Below are positions 1-12,300 of a DNA stretch of 64,000 bases, one piece after another. Origin of the DNA: Glandiceps talaboti (lineage: Eukaryota > Hemichordata > Enteropneusta > Spengelidae); the NCBI RefSeq assembly GCF_964340395.1, contig NC_135562.1, forward strand, positions 15,321,796 to 15,385,795, in the 5' to 3' direction. The notes below the pieces were generated by a model. It searched no databases. It was given only the letters and a program-made list of their open reading frames with translations, and was not told where the DNA came from. Within the stretch, counting starts at the first letter, position 1, and each line of letters opens with the position of its first letter. The translations under genes and the position numbers were made by a program.

Positions 1-106
1 ATGTCAAATTGTCTATATTGACAGAAAACAGTGGGAAATACAGAAGAAAGACATGGTATTGTTTGAAGATTTGATTGAATAACATTCGTGTATTCACAAT
101 TTACAG

Positions 107-523
107 GTTGATGGTGATAAATTGATGCTGTGTGATTTTGGATATTCTGGTTGCATTGGATCAACCGATAATGTTGGTAATGGAACAATGCAATACATGG
201 CGCCTGAAGCTGTACTAATGAAGTGTGAAACTTTACAGCCATCGCTTGACGTATGGTCGATAGCTGCAACCGTTATTGAAATGTTTATAGACGACCTGCC
301 ATGGCCAGAAATTGACGACGACGACGATATTGAAGTCGAAATTGAATATTTACTCAAGAAATATCACAATGTACACCCCAGTGGATTGAACCAAATTGGT
401 GGTTATACTTTGGTCGAGATACTACAGTCATGTTTCTATGCCCCTGACATGAGAGCAGGTTTGGGAGAAATAATCCCGAAATTTGAAAAGTTAATTCTCG
501 AGTATGAGGATGAAATAGATTAA
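107..523 (+). CDS. Protein kinase-like gene, last exon (partial, C-lobe)
   Basis: Terminal exon of a kinase-fold gene; upstream exons lie off the left edge. A TTACAG acceptor ends at 106. The frame opens VDGDKLMLCDFGYSG, carrying the DFG of the activation segment. The APE-type motif follows (GTMQYMAPEAVL), then the helix-F signature (LDVWSIAATVIEMF) and a short acidic stretch (five Asp) after a PWPE segment; TAA lies at 521-523. DFG, the APE Glu and the helix-F Asp are all present, so this part looks able to support an active enzyme. The HRD catalytic loop and the N-lobe are not in the window, so activity cannot be judged. The substrate and subfamily are unknown; the short C-lobe ending soon after helix I suggests a small, possibly lineage-expanded Ser/Thr-type kinase. 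A weak ATTAAA at about 574 could be the poly(A) signal. Confidence 0.8.
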   Translation, partial: VDGDKLMLCDFGYSGCIGSTDNVGNGTMQYMAPEAVLMKCETLQPSLDVWSIAATVIEMFIDDLPWPEIDDDDDIEVEIEYLLKKYHNVHPSGLNQIGGYTLVEILQSCFYAPDMRAGLGEIIPKFEKLILEYEDEID

Positions 524-685
524 TAGAATTATTTGTGTTTAAATTTTGAGAGACTTTATTGTAGTTAAGGTATTAAAAGATTTCCTTTAACATTTTTAAC
601 TGTAGATGGTCTGTGTATCACTACTTGTCATGCCAAGCAGTTGAATGGTTTAATACCATTGCTGATGTGCCATAAAATCGCCATA

Positions 686-686
<1 letters not shown>

Positions 687-716
<30 letters not shown>

Positions 717-799
717 ATGTATGTATGTATGTATGTATGTATGTATGTGTGTGTGTATGTATGTATGTGTGTGTGTGTATGTATGTATGTATGTATGTA

Positions 800-830
<31 letters not shown>

Positions 831-871
831 ATGTATGTATGTATGTATGTATGTATGTATGTATGTATGTT
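687..871. repeat. (TG)n / (TATG)n compound microsatellite
   Basis: Uninterrupted alternation of GTGTGT and TATG units over about 185 bp. Open frames in all phases here read Tyr-Val-Cys-Met or His-Thr-Tyr-Ile polymers and are repeat artefacts. Confidence 0.97.
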
Positions 872-1020
872 CTCTTTGTTGACTATCTCGACTTTCGATG
901 TTACGAAGTGTTCATGGTCTAAGCTTCTGTGATAAAGTAAAATCATATTAACTCTGATTTCCCAACTTGTAGTTTGTTGTGTACAAATTAATACTCCCTC
1001 CCCACCCCACAGAAAAATAA

Positions 1021-1289
1021 AGGGAAACGCCACTCTAGGGTATACAAATATTATGAAGTTCATAAACTTTGGGTTCAGGAGAGTCGTTTCATCATTTCAC
1101 ATCATTTATAAGTTTCGCTCTGTTGCCAAGAAACACCAGATTAAAACTCTTTTACACCTCTATAGAGTTTCAAATTTAATTTATTCTTGGCAATCAAGCG
1201 AAAATAATGTGATATATGAAATCATGAAATGACTCTCCACGACCCACGGTTTATCTCTCTATTTCCTAGTCTAAGAATGGTGTTCTCCT
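1021..1289. mobile_element. Foldback MITE, copy 1 of the AGGG..CCACTC family
   Basis: The left arm begins AGGGAAACGCCACTC and holds a GAGAGTCGTTTCATCATTTC block. The right arm carries the complement (GAAATGACTCTCC), then a degenerate end near 1289. The sequence is closely related to the better preserved element at 30435-30971. Ends are decayed and no clear target duplication remains, so this is an old copy. No coding capacity. Confidence 0.7.
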
Positions 1290-1589
1290 GGAACGCGCCT
1301 CGGAGACCAATTTTCTTGAAAATCAAAGTAATCGAAATCTCTCTAAACCTTACCCCTGGTCAGTTTTGAAATAATAATATAACTTTCGGGGTTGTCAGTC
1401 TTGTTGTCATGGTAATCACCATATTGGATTCTAAAAAAGGGTCTAATTTTGATAAAAGTTTGATCTCCAATGAAAACAACTTGTACGGTTACAACTCATT
1501 ATTCCGCTTTTATTTGAACTAGAAATGGGTTTAAGTTTACTTGAACAAAGTAACAGAAAAAGTTTAAACAGTTTATTTCCGAGGCGCAA

Positions 1590-1725
1590 GATTCAAGTCG
1601 TGTTTTTACTCATTCACCACTGATCTATGTATACACGTACACGCGATTCTCTTGCCTCTATAGGTTACAACTTGATTAAGATATACTAATTATAACTTTC
1701 ACACTCTCATTATCAGACATACGTA
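1590..1725. repeat. Dispersed 135-bp repeat, copy 1
   Basis: Runs from AAGATTCAAGTCGTG to TTATCAGACATAC and matches 5842-5977 nearly base for base apart from small indels. It has no terminal inverted repeats that I can see and no reading frame. Confidence 0.85.
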
Positions 1726-3810
1726 AAAGTACAGAACTCGATCACGCGTGGTTTTTATGATATATTACGTTGAACAAAAATGGGTAAGTCGTTTTTCAAA
1801 ACATGCAAATCCCCAGGACGGTGCAAAAAAAAAATTACGACAATATTGTTGTAAAACACATATAGGCCTATTTACGGTAATTGTAATCTATGCCCCCCAC
1901 CCACCCCCCCCCACCCCCACCATTCGATTATGTGTTACAAGGATGTAGACTGTTACAATCGCTTCTATTTAGCTAGATTGTGTAAAATAAATGTACGGTG
2001 ACTTTTTATCAGTTTAATCTCGGGTGAATGTAGTCTGTACGTCGTGACTGGCCACCCTCAGGCCAAAGAGGACTCAGCGACAACCGACAATACAGTCTTG
2101 GGTGACCGCCCGGTGACGGTAATCACACTTCCATTCGAAAACTGACTTTAACAGTCACTGAAATTCAAATTATTAATCAGGAGAATGTAATTTTATTTTT
2201 TTTATTTATTTATTTTAAAAAAGAGAGAAGACTTTGTACGTTTAACAAGAAAACAAATTTTAATGTGACTTTAAAAACACTTAAATACACAAATGAACCC
2301 TTTCGCTGCGTTTGGGATTTCTTTCCGTGATTTACTCATAGATTAGAATCAAGATAAGCGATCGATTTTTTAAAGCAGATGTGCTGTTACCCGACTGTTA
2401 CCCTTTTGTTCGTCGCCATAGCAACGTACCGTATGAAGTTTTCACACGGTGTCCTGAAGATCACGGAGTGCCTATTCATTCAACCGTACAGTGTGTAGGG
2501 TCAAGGCGACGTACGTTACCCATAGAGATAACACGGACTAGAGTATACACTCCATTTGGTCAAGTGTATGGCTATGGCACAGATGTTAAGATGTGACGTC
2601 ATGATCTGGTGCAGCCAACGGGTGGATTTGTGATTTCCATTAATTACATATTATTTCAGACCAAAAATGATGTTTTAATAGATGCCCCTACCCCCAAAAG
2701 AATTGTTGGGATGGTTGTTTTGTTTTTAGCTGCTGTTATGTGCCCTCCCACTTGTGGTGAAGGATGTCTGTCTTCCCTCTGGGTTTCAATTTTCCCGCCA
2801 GCCCGCCAGCCCACAGCCCACAGCCCACCCGATATTGTCAATAGTTTACCCATTCCGCACCAGGAAAACGTTTGTGCTATACCAACGATTCATTTCGACA
2901 TTCCTAATTCCACGTTTTCCAATCCCACTGTATGAAAATCAAGACTTACCCGCCGAAATTCTTTCTTGCTTGCTCCTCTCCCACTACTGATCTCCAAAAA
3001 AATGCCCGTCAACTGAAAAATTGCGCACGAACAGCAGCTTTTTGCAAGAACAGCTTCATTGAGTGAACCTCCTGACTTTACAGGGGAATGCCACACCAGG
3101 TAGTAAATGCATTTCAGTAAACTGTGAGTTCTTGGAACTCATTTCATAATCTCCTGATTTATAAATTTCAGCATTAAAACACGAGCGTCCCATTCCAGAC
3201 ATACAAAGTGGTCAAGAAGCAACAAAATTGAAAATTAAATCCTGTTTTATCTCTTACGTCACGTTGCTCATTATCTTCAGATAAATAGTCATAAATAGGC
3301 ATTGTTCATCTTATAAATATGTCTGTCTGCTAAAATAATTTAAATTTTTTTTTAAAAAAATTTAAAAAAATGTCTGTCTGCTAAGTCGGCGGAAGGAAAC
3401 CGAGGACCAATACTACTCAATGAAGGTAAAATCGTTTCAATTAGGTGTTTCATGGAGTGGTGTTACCCTTTAGTAGGACCTATATACATGTAGTCTCCTG
3501 AAATCCTCCTGACTTACAGGACATGTACAGAAGGTCTCTTGAAACTCTCCCTACCATATTCAAAGAAAATAAAATTGTGTGTGTCCTTACCGAGAACACT
3601 TACGTCACTGAGGTCTTTTGAAATCGTCCGATTCCAATACTAGTATTCTAGAGGTCTTTGCTTTTCGACCACGTGACGGTCCTAACCCGATCATTTTTGG
3701 TGTGAGTAGATGTTACTATGGTTTGGTGACCGACTTATCCTTGGAAAGGAGTATTTGGTCTTGAAAGTAGTCTGTCTATGTCACTGTCTCTGACTGTATC
3801 TAGATCTATT

Positions 3811-4088
<278 letters not shown>

Positions 4089-5545
4089 ATGACTCAGTGT
4101 ACTTCAGAGTTCAATATTATATTGCCAATTGGCGATGTCATTGAGTTCAATTAGTTACGGCCAACGAACGAACGGTAACGTCTCCCGGGTAAATGCACCA
4201 GCTCAATGATTTGATTGCCGTAGAAGACGCTACCGACCATCCAACAATCAAATGCAAAATTGATCGAAAACACTGCAGACGAGAATTCGAAAGATTCAAA
4301 AGATACACCAGTAATATGACGAGTCAGACGCATAAAAACGGCAAGCTCTCACTGTCACTATGGTTACTGCATGTGTAAGATTGATCAAACGTAAAAAAAA
4401 TAAATCAAACGTAGCTAAATGGTTGATTTTTGCTACAAACAGTCAATAATAATGAATAAACAATGAATGTTGGGTTTTTGGCCCTAAGGCTTTTTGTTTA
4501 TTCTTTTTAGAAACAAAACCTAATCGCAATACAGCATCACTTTATATGTGTTTTAAACAATTTTAATTTATCTGCCACTACACTTTAATATTGTGTATTT
4601 GTAAAACAAATAAACAACAACAAAAACAAAACAAAACAACAACATATTTTCGCTGAACACTGGACTAAACATCATTGTGTTGTTGATGTTTTTGAGAGAC
4701 GTGACTTATAAGGCATAACTTTTAAAGGCTTGTTTGTCTCTTTCACATTTCGATTTGTGTTATCCACACGTGTAGGGCCTATGGTTGATCGTCGTAAATC
4801 TACAGACCGTTTTACGGCACTATCAAAGACACACCACTTTTCTCCTTATTGTTCGTTGCCTTGGTGGAAAAATATGCGCTGGATCTCCAGAATAAATTAT
4901 TTATCCAAATCTTTCTCTACAGGAGGTCTCGACCCCCTAATGTCAATATAGCGACCGAAAGGCCAGTCCACAATGTACTATATTATCTCACTGACAAAAT
5001 CAACTTTCATTTTCACAGTTTGCAGCCGAATTTTCATCTTGTAGTCAACTGATGAATAGAAAATACCTCGAGTCAGATTTTACTAGCAATGTTTAAATAT
5101 CGCAGATTTATTTCAGTCGGACTCATCAAAGTCAAATTGATATTATGTTCGACTACTAACTTCGACTACTAACACAAAGAGTTTGGAGTGCATGATGGCA
5201 GCAGCGAGTCTCGACGGTTATCGCTAATTTTCCCCGTTTGAACCGTAACCATGGTTACGCTAGAACAGTTGTAACATGGTACGATCCACATTAGCTTGTT
5301 ATGAATAAACCGTGATTTATTCTAGGCAAAATGAATACTGAAAAAAAGGCATAAATTGTCAAGAACCCCATAGAGTCGACGAACCACCTGTTGGATTCTG
5401 AGGGACTCGAGTTGGCAAACATCGTATGGTAGACTTAGTTGCGCCTTTGCCCTAAATCTCAAGAATAGGCCTGGTTGGTCAGAATTTCAGTGGTATATCT
5501 CAAAACTATGTATACACCGTACATGTTCATAGCAATGGACAGTTT

Positions 5546-5550
<5 letters not shown>

Positions 5551-5595
<45 letters not shown>
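5551..5595. repeat. (TA)n microsatellite
   Basis: Uninterrupted alternating TA of about 45 bp. Confidence 0.95.
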
Positions 5596-5597
<2 letters not shown>

Positions 5598-5698
5598 AAT
5601 CAAATTGAATGGTCTCAACAAAACTCAACTAATGGGAAAAGTGACTCTTAGTAGCCCTGTTCACACAGTGTCTTCAATTCAGCTTATGCATGTGGTCA

Positions 5699-5770
5699 GT
5701 CTGTGTGTTTGTGTGTCTGTGTCTGTGTGTGTGTGTGTGTGTGTGTGTCTGTGTCTGTGTATGTATGTTC
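5699..5770. repeat. (TG)n microsatellite
   Basis: TG dinucleotide run interrupted by TCTG units. Confidence 0.93.
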
Positions 5771-5841
5771 ATGTGTTCGTGTCAATTTCCATGTTCAATG
5801 TCATCCATTACAAGCTTCTTGAAAATGACCTCTATTTAGTC

Positions 5842-5977
5842 GAAGATTCAAGTCGTGTTTTTACTCATTCCCCACTGATCTATGTATACACCTACACGCG
5901 ATTCTCTTGCCTTACGACTTGATTAAGAAAAACTGTATACTAATTATAACTTTCACACTCTCATTATCAGACATACA
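5842..5977. repeat. Dispersed 135-bp repeat, copy 2
   Basis: Second copy of the unit at 1590-1725. Flanks on both sides are unrelated, so this is a dispersed element and not part of one large duplication. Confidence 0.85.
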
Positions 5978-6539
5978 TGTTCATGTACCTCAACAAAATA
6001 ACAATTATGCTGGTTAAATTTAAATTTTGCAGGTCGAACTTAAAGTCAGGGTCTGTGGTATTAGAAAGAAGAGTACCAAATCAAAATGGAAGTAGCCGTG
6101 GTCATATTGAACAAATAATCACCTTTGCTGTTTTTGTATATATTATATTGCTTTTCTTTCTTCAAATACCAAATGCATTACGTTGTGACGTAAACATATT
6201 CCAAACATTTTTTTTCAGTTGGAATTATTTCTCCGTCATTAAAAACAAAGAAAGGTAAAGGAACGAGTAAGTGTGTATAAGTGCGGTGTTTCCGGTCCGG
6301 TCGTTCAATACTCACAACTACGACATGTTAGATCACGTTTGACGTCGCTTTTCATAGCGGTACGGAAGTTATCGTCAGTGTTGTGTAGCTATTAGCTGAC
6401 GTCACACTACGTTCCGGAAATTAGCTAAAAGCGTTTCTATAGTTACAATAAATGCTATTCAGTGCAACCTAGAGTGCGAACTACACGTTCTGTCTTGTTT
6501 TTGTCGAGACAAAACTGGGATAAAGTTCCGTATAATTGC

Positions 6540-7030
6540 GAGACTGATGATGAAACGCTTTGAAGGAGAATCGCCTGAGCATAAGAAGGGCCCCCTTCTT
6601 TTGTTGTTAACTTTCCGAGGTAGCGAGGCAGACTTCAACTGTAGCTTCCCATTTAGTAGTCAAAATGAAACCGAATATGACTTTTTCACGTTATCAAGTT
6701 CGGTCATGCTTTTTTCAACAGAAAACAGTTTGAAGAAGAATCGCATGTGACAGTCTCGGCGCTAGCGCTCTATTTTTGCCCTCTTTCGAGGGTGACGCGT
6801 TTTTCGCGAGGTAGATTTTCACTCAAACTTCTCAGCACTGCTGGTCAAAACGAAACCGAAACCGACATATTCAGATTAAAAGCCTCACATAAGTCATGTT
6901 TTTTCAACTTAAAACGCTCTGAAGAAGAATCTCAAAAGACATGTCCGCTCTATTGTAACCTAGTCTCGTTCCAGATTAGAATAAACCACTGCTGGCTGGT
7001 CAAAATGAAACCAAATATGACGCATTTAGG
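6540..7030. repeat. Diverged tandem repeat, about 155-185 bp period
   Basis: GTCAAAATGAAACC-type blocks recur at about 6659, 6846 and 6999, each preceded or followed by TTGAAGAAGAATC-like and TTTTTTCAAC-like segments. Spacing varies (about 185 then 155 bp), so units have diverged by indels. The open frames across it are not conserved between units, which argues against coding. Confidence 0.6.
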
Positions 7031-8629
7031 TTACCAACACCACGTGGTTCTTGTAAGCTTCAATTCCCCCTGCTGTTTCATATTCTAATGCAATATATCT
7101 GCATGAATACTGCGACAGTTTGCATCGACCGGTCGCACTACTGAATGCGGCAGCGGCTGTCACACCGTCTTTGTCCTCGAGTACTTATTGGAGGAAACAT
7201 GGTGCAAACAATTGAAAGAGACAAGTGGCGCATCTGTGGATTTTCTTGTCTGCTTGCGTCGGTGAATTGAAAATCACACAAAATATACACAATTTTGCAT
7301 CTCTTTGGGAGGAATAATGTTCCATATTATGTCGGGTCATATGAAATATCAAAATATTGAAAAAAAGTACGAATAGAAGAAGAAAACATTTATTTTTTTT
7401 CAAAACACATAAAGGGCAAATGAGATGCAAGTCGAACGTCATCCCGGTCTATGCAAAACAATAGACACTGCGTATTTCGATTTCTTTGTGTTTATTCACG
7501 ATCAGTGAAAAGAAACAATGCACAAAACTTTCTGCCACAAAACAACTCACGATTTCAAAAACCGTATAAAATAATATACATAAATAGAATATATTAAGCT
7601 AATTTTTGGTTTTAAGTTAAATTCACATAAGAATAGAGCGATAGATAGAACGCATTTAAAAATGGAACAATAACTCCGTAAAGTACATTGATCACGTGAT
7701 GTCATAAATGGGTTCATTAAATATTCAACAAGGCGTTTAAAGGTAATTGTATTAGTCACAATTACGATAAAAAAAATTTCCAGACCGAAATATGACATCG
7801 TTTGCCGAGAAACTGTTTACATATAGGACATAAGTTTGAATTAAAAATTAGTTAACTCAACGTAAGTATTGGCAGTATTAAGTTAGCTCGGTTGGCAACG
7901 GCTACTACACGGTAGCCGTATTTTCAGGAAAAAAAATCGTATAATTCGGAAGCACCAAATGAAAAATAACAAAGGGAATATTCAAAATGGCGCCGGTGAA
8001 AATGACGCGTTCAATCTAAACGCAAGATCACATCGCAGTGATGTCACTTTAGACAGCTTGGAAAATGAAAATGAGTTGAAATAAATATTGGAAAAAAAGA
8101 AATTTCAGTTTCAGTTTTCCGAAACGTAAAAATGCGTAAAAAAAGATACAAAACATCTCAGAATATTGCACGTACCGTGGGGCACAGTAGGTTTTTTTTT
8201 AAAGGTACAAACACATACATACGTCACTTGCACATAAATACACCGCTGTTACCGTGTACATAAAAATCCTAACACTAACGTATCCTGATGAAAATATCAC
8301 AGAATAAAAATCACAAAATCGAAAATTTGATTTTGTTGTCTTTCATATTGCACGTTGTGGGCCTGTTATGAGAGATTCTCAAAAGAGAAATCGTCTCAAG
8401 TTAAATTTTTCAACACTGAAAAGTCTATGCTACAAAGTCGCTATTTTCTGTCTACCTTAAATAAATTTGTTCTAGTACGTCACAGATAAATAGGGAAAAA
8501 AATGCGGGTAATAGCTGATGATCATCTCCGCCATTTTGATTCCTTGGTGATGTTGTTCTTGTGTGGTTTATACTATAAAACAATTAAAACACTAAATGTT
8601 GAGTTCCTATTTTTTCTAAATGTATCCCT

Positions 8630-9301
8630 TTACATCCCCTCTCGGATGAATTCAATAAGTCTGTTTGGTAAAAAGAGTTGTTCTAGCGAGTTTTCACCTG
8701 TAACGTGTTTAATGATGACGGCACGGCAACGGTCTTGTAGAGATGTATAACTGCGTCTCGTCCTTTTGAGTCCCATTTCTGTCTTCGCTGCTGTCGAACA
8801 TATGATGGGGAAAATATCCGACTCCGCGTTCTTAAATCCGTCAAAGGCAACTCCAAGGGCTTCACCATCTTTGAAATAAGATAAAGTTCCTTGTAAACCA
8901 TCAAATAAAATGCCGATCGTCGTCGGTTCGTTTTCTGTAAACGGTTTGGTGTAGTTTTTACTTTCGCCTCTGTGCCATAGAAGTCCTTTGTGCGACAGTC
9001 CCCAGCTCTGGTCACTCTCTCCTAACATATTGATAAAGGCGTCAACATGAAGACGAGCTCTTTTCGTCCCAATGCCAAACATCATACTTGTGCCAAAAAT
9101 TCGTTGCGAAACATCGATTTCCCAGTAGTGGCGACCGTCGTTAAGTACCCGAGATCCCCGTGCGCCTGCCGTGCCATTTGACCAATTTGGATGGAAGAGG
9201 GCTGTCCGGTTTCTTTTGCCAAGTAGTTTTACCTCGTGTGATTTATCTTTTCTGCTCCAGGTCCAATTGTCTTCACAGCTATCCGGTAATTCATAGGGCA
9301 T
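8630..9301 (-). CDS. SPRY domain- and SOCS box-containing protein (SPSB3-like), intronless
   Basis: A complete 223-residue frame; an in-frame TGA lies just upstream of the ATG (about 9326), which supports this start. Residues about 40-175 form a B30.2/SPRY domain: GRHYWEIDV, TSMMFGIGT, SDQSWGLSHKGLLWHRG and GILFDGLQGTLSYFKDG match the SPSB3 pattern. Residues about 184-223 are a SOCS box: SLQDRCRAVI fits the Elongin-B/C-binding BC box (Leu188, Cys192), and LPNR resembles a weak Cul5 box. SPSB proteins are substrate receptors of Elongin B/C-Cullin ubiquitin ligases; vertebrate SPSB3 is known to act on nuclear cGAS. Here the substrate is unknown. The protein lacks the long N-terminal and C-terminal extensions of vertebrate SPSB3 (about 355 residues) and has no intron, so it may be a retrocopy-derived paralogue that kept its frame. 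Confidence 0.88.
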   Translation of the reverse strand: MPYELPDSCEDNWTWSRKDKSHEVKLLGKRNRTALFHPNWSNGTAGARGSRVLNDGRHYWEIDVSQRIFGTSMMFGIGTKRARLHVDAFINMLGESDQSWGLSHKGLLWHRGESKNYTKPFTENEPTTIGILFDGLQGTLSYFKDGEALGVAFDGFKNAESDIFPIICSTAAKTEMGLKRTRRSYTSLQDRCRAVIIKHVTGENSLEQLFLPNRLIEFIREGM

Positions 9302-12300
9302 CGTCGGTCCTCGATGGCAGGATCACAGAGTGACGATCTAGCAGCGAAGAGAGACAAGACTAGTCTTCGCTCCTCGTTCATCGGTGTTGCGATCTCTCTA
9401 CCCCGGAGTCGACTCAGTAACTACGCTACACTGCTCCGCCGCAGTCGGCAAGCTTGCCCTCTGTGTGCTCTGTGTGCGCAAGGTGCATCCCTCTTATAGG
9501 GTCGACAGTCTTTGCCAACTCTTTGTCATGCAATCGTCTATCATTTGTTGTTATTGTTTACAGTTTTATTATCGGGTGTGATCGTAGCGTGTGGCTGGCA
9601 CGCGGCTCTGTGTACACAAGTTGATCCGATTGGTCGAGCACGACAATGCAATCAACCAACAAAAGAAACAGCGGCATACGGGCAATCTCGTTACCTGCTC
9701 GCCCAAACAGCTGTTATCCCATCCTCGATCGAAACGTAATATTTTTAGTGCGTCAAACAGTTTTCATAGCAAATTTAACCAGAATTTCAAATATTTTGCA
9801 ATTAAATACACACTTTTATGAAGGGAAAATTATGAAATAGTTTCTGGGACTTTCTGAATAAATGTTATGATTTCATTATAGTAGGTTTTGCGTGGAATAT
9901 AACAGGTGCTTGAACGAGGACTGATTCGTTTGCCAGCTTATGAATCAAGTCGTTGATTAGCCATTGGAAAAAACAATAACTCAAGTGGCAGATGCCTTTG
10001 AAATGCTAATTTTCCGGGTTTGATCAAGGAGTCGGAAACTTTACATTACTTCAATGGTTTGGTTAGGGATTTTAATATTGAAACAATTTTCTTGAGTATA
10101 CAAAGACATGGAATCGGAGTGACCAAGAACAAAGTTCTGGCATGGTCTCTTTTTTTTCCCTTTTTTCCCTGCAAACTTAACACACCGATGAAGGGTGACA
10201 GGTGCATGAGAACGTTTTGCTCGGCAAACTTTATGTTTGTTCAGCGTAAACTCCATGTAGTTGATAATTGTACACTTTTGTTTCATAGTCGAAAGTTTTC
10301 TTTATCTTGTGGTTTCGGACCAAAATGAACAACATATGCGGCCACAGGTGCGTATGATCGTTGCCGTTCACAAACTTCGCGGACTTCGCTTTCTCGTATA
10401 TATTTCTTGGCAATTTATGTGCAACACATGTCCCTAATGCCCAAATTTTAGAATCCGAAAAGTTGGCCCGTTTTTTAAAAAATAGTTCTATTTTTTTTGG
10501 CACAAATAAAGATTTTGTTATGGCTATGACGATAGATATGGTTAAGTTTATTCGCTGGGAAAACCGCAGGCGCTTCCACTCTGTGGCATTGAGATATATA
10601 CGTAAAACGTGAAACATGTTCAGACGCAGGATCATGCACTTTCAGTGACCGCGTCTATAGAGTGACTTGGTTCACTACAGTAGTTAATATTTCTTTGAGT
10701 CAACTTGTTAAATATTTAAGTTACTTAATAATCCATACAGAACCCTACCAATGTTCAATTCAACTCCTAAGTCCACGGTGCAGTTCAGGGCGTTCGGAAA
10801 CATGTCATTTTAGTATGTGACACGACTGAGCCCGGGCCTTTACCGATATATATATCCCGTCTATCCCCTTAAAAGAAGAGGAAAAATATTCTTTTTTGTT
10901 TCGTTCAAGTACTCAATAATATGACCATCTTAAGTTCTGGTCGTCTAAAATATTCCGAAATAGTCGCAAGCAGGGACCGTTATCGTAGCTAAGCAATATT
11001 TCGACAATAAACCCGGGAATATATCCCAGAAGGTGTCAATGGAATATTAACAATACTCGTGGGAAGATTGCGAGTCCTAGTTTCTTGGCCGTCCCAAGTG
11101 TTACACCTGCCTCTTTTCCGTCGGTCGCTTTTGTCTTTCCATTCGACTTCAGCGTCTTTATATTTAGGTCAAAGTAACTTTCTTTGATTTTTTTTTTGTA
11201 TCTCGAAGAAAACTCTAGTTCTCCACAAGATGGTGATTTTTATGCGTCCATTGTGTGCAGGGCACACGGACAATTTCTCGGACTTTGGAGACGATGTGCG
11301 CGAGTACCCATCGCTTTTAGAGTCTCGGCACGTGCCAACTTTTGTAAGTCGTTCACACTGACTGGACTTAATCCGTATTTTAACTAGCTGGAACGCCAGG
11401 TTTTTTGTCCTTTAAAGTGACATCCGGCACGACTACTAAGTCCGCGTAATTATGGTGACGAAACGAAGAACCCGTGCGTGACACAACGCCCGGTACCCGG
11501 CGATCTTCATGAACACTTGAGATTTGATGAAGTCCCTCCTGGATCCCGAGTTTCTGTACCACAATGATCGTATAGAGTCAACTAACTTCTGAAATTATCA
11601 TAACTACTTTCTAAATCTACACTGGGTAATAAACGAGATAAAATTATATCACCCGAATGTATGATGGCCGCAATTTATTATCTAAAATGTTAAAATTGTT
11701 TTACAATTGTGAAATACAGTAACTTCCGTGGGGATGGAAAACGCTATGGTCGAAGTTGGCGTTCCAGGCTTGTAGAGGATTATGAAAAATGAAATTAAAA
11801 AACATCAAATCTATGTACATTGATGTCGGTTCAATTTAATATTACAGAGTCTGACTCGTCTAGCAACAAAAAAATAGATTTTGTAGTTGATTAAGTTTAT
11901 CGCAGTTATATCAGAAAACATTTTTTTTTAAGTTTAGTTTCTTTTATCCTACCCAATAATGCCTTGAAACAAAATAGGGTGGTTAAAATGTACTTGGCAA
12001 CACTTAACCTTCAACTTTAAGTTGATCCTAAGTTGCTTAGTTATATCTGTTTGCGTTACTGAGAACGGAAACTTATCATTCAGAAGTAAACACTTCACCA
12101 AGATATGAAACCACGGAAGTATTAATTCTCAAGTATACATCTCCATCATGAAAACCAACACTACGATCCTTTCCAATAGTAAGATATTTAATATTTAGTT
12201 ACCATCAAATCAACGTAAAAGAAACATGAAATACTCAATGGAGTTTCTCGAATATATGTATATTTCAGAGTTCGCTATGTAGAAATGATGGACCGTTAAT

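Noticed and set aside
641-932. Open frames of Tyr-Val-Cys-Met and His-Thr-Tyr-Ile polymers
   Set aside because: Translations of the TATG/TG microsatellite in all frames; the same applies to the frames in 18358-19238 and 20009-20728.
2377-2596. Open frame of 71 residues after an AAAGCAG acceptor-like site
   Set aside because: No recognisable motif, no donor at its end and no partner exon; the base composition does not separate it from its flanks.
4193-4378. Open frame of 61 residues with a basic central part
   Set aside because: No domain, no neighbouring exons in phase and adjacent to a microsatellite; kept out for lack of support.
9314-9840. Overlapping plus-strand frames upstream of the SPSB3-like gene
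   Set aside because: Three short frames overlap in different phases with no conserved features; probably the promoter region of the minus-strand gene.
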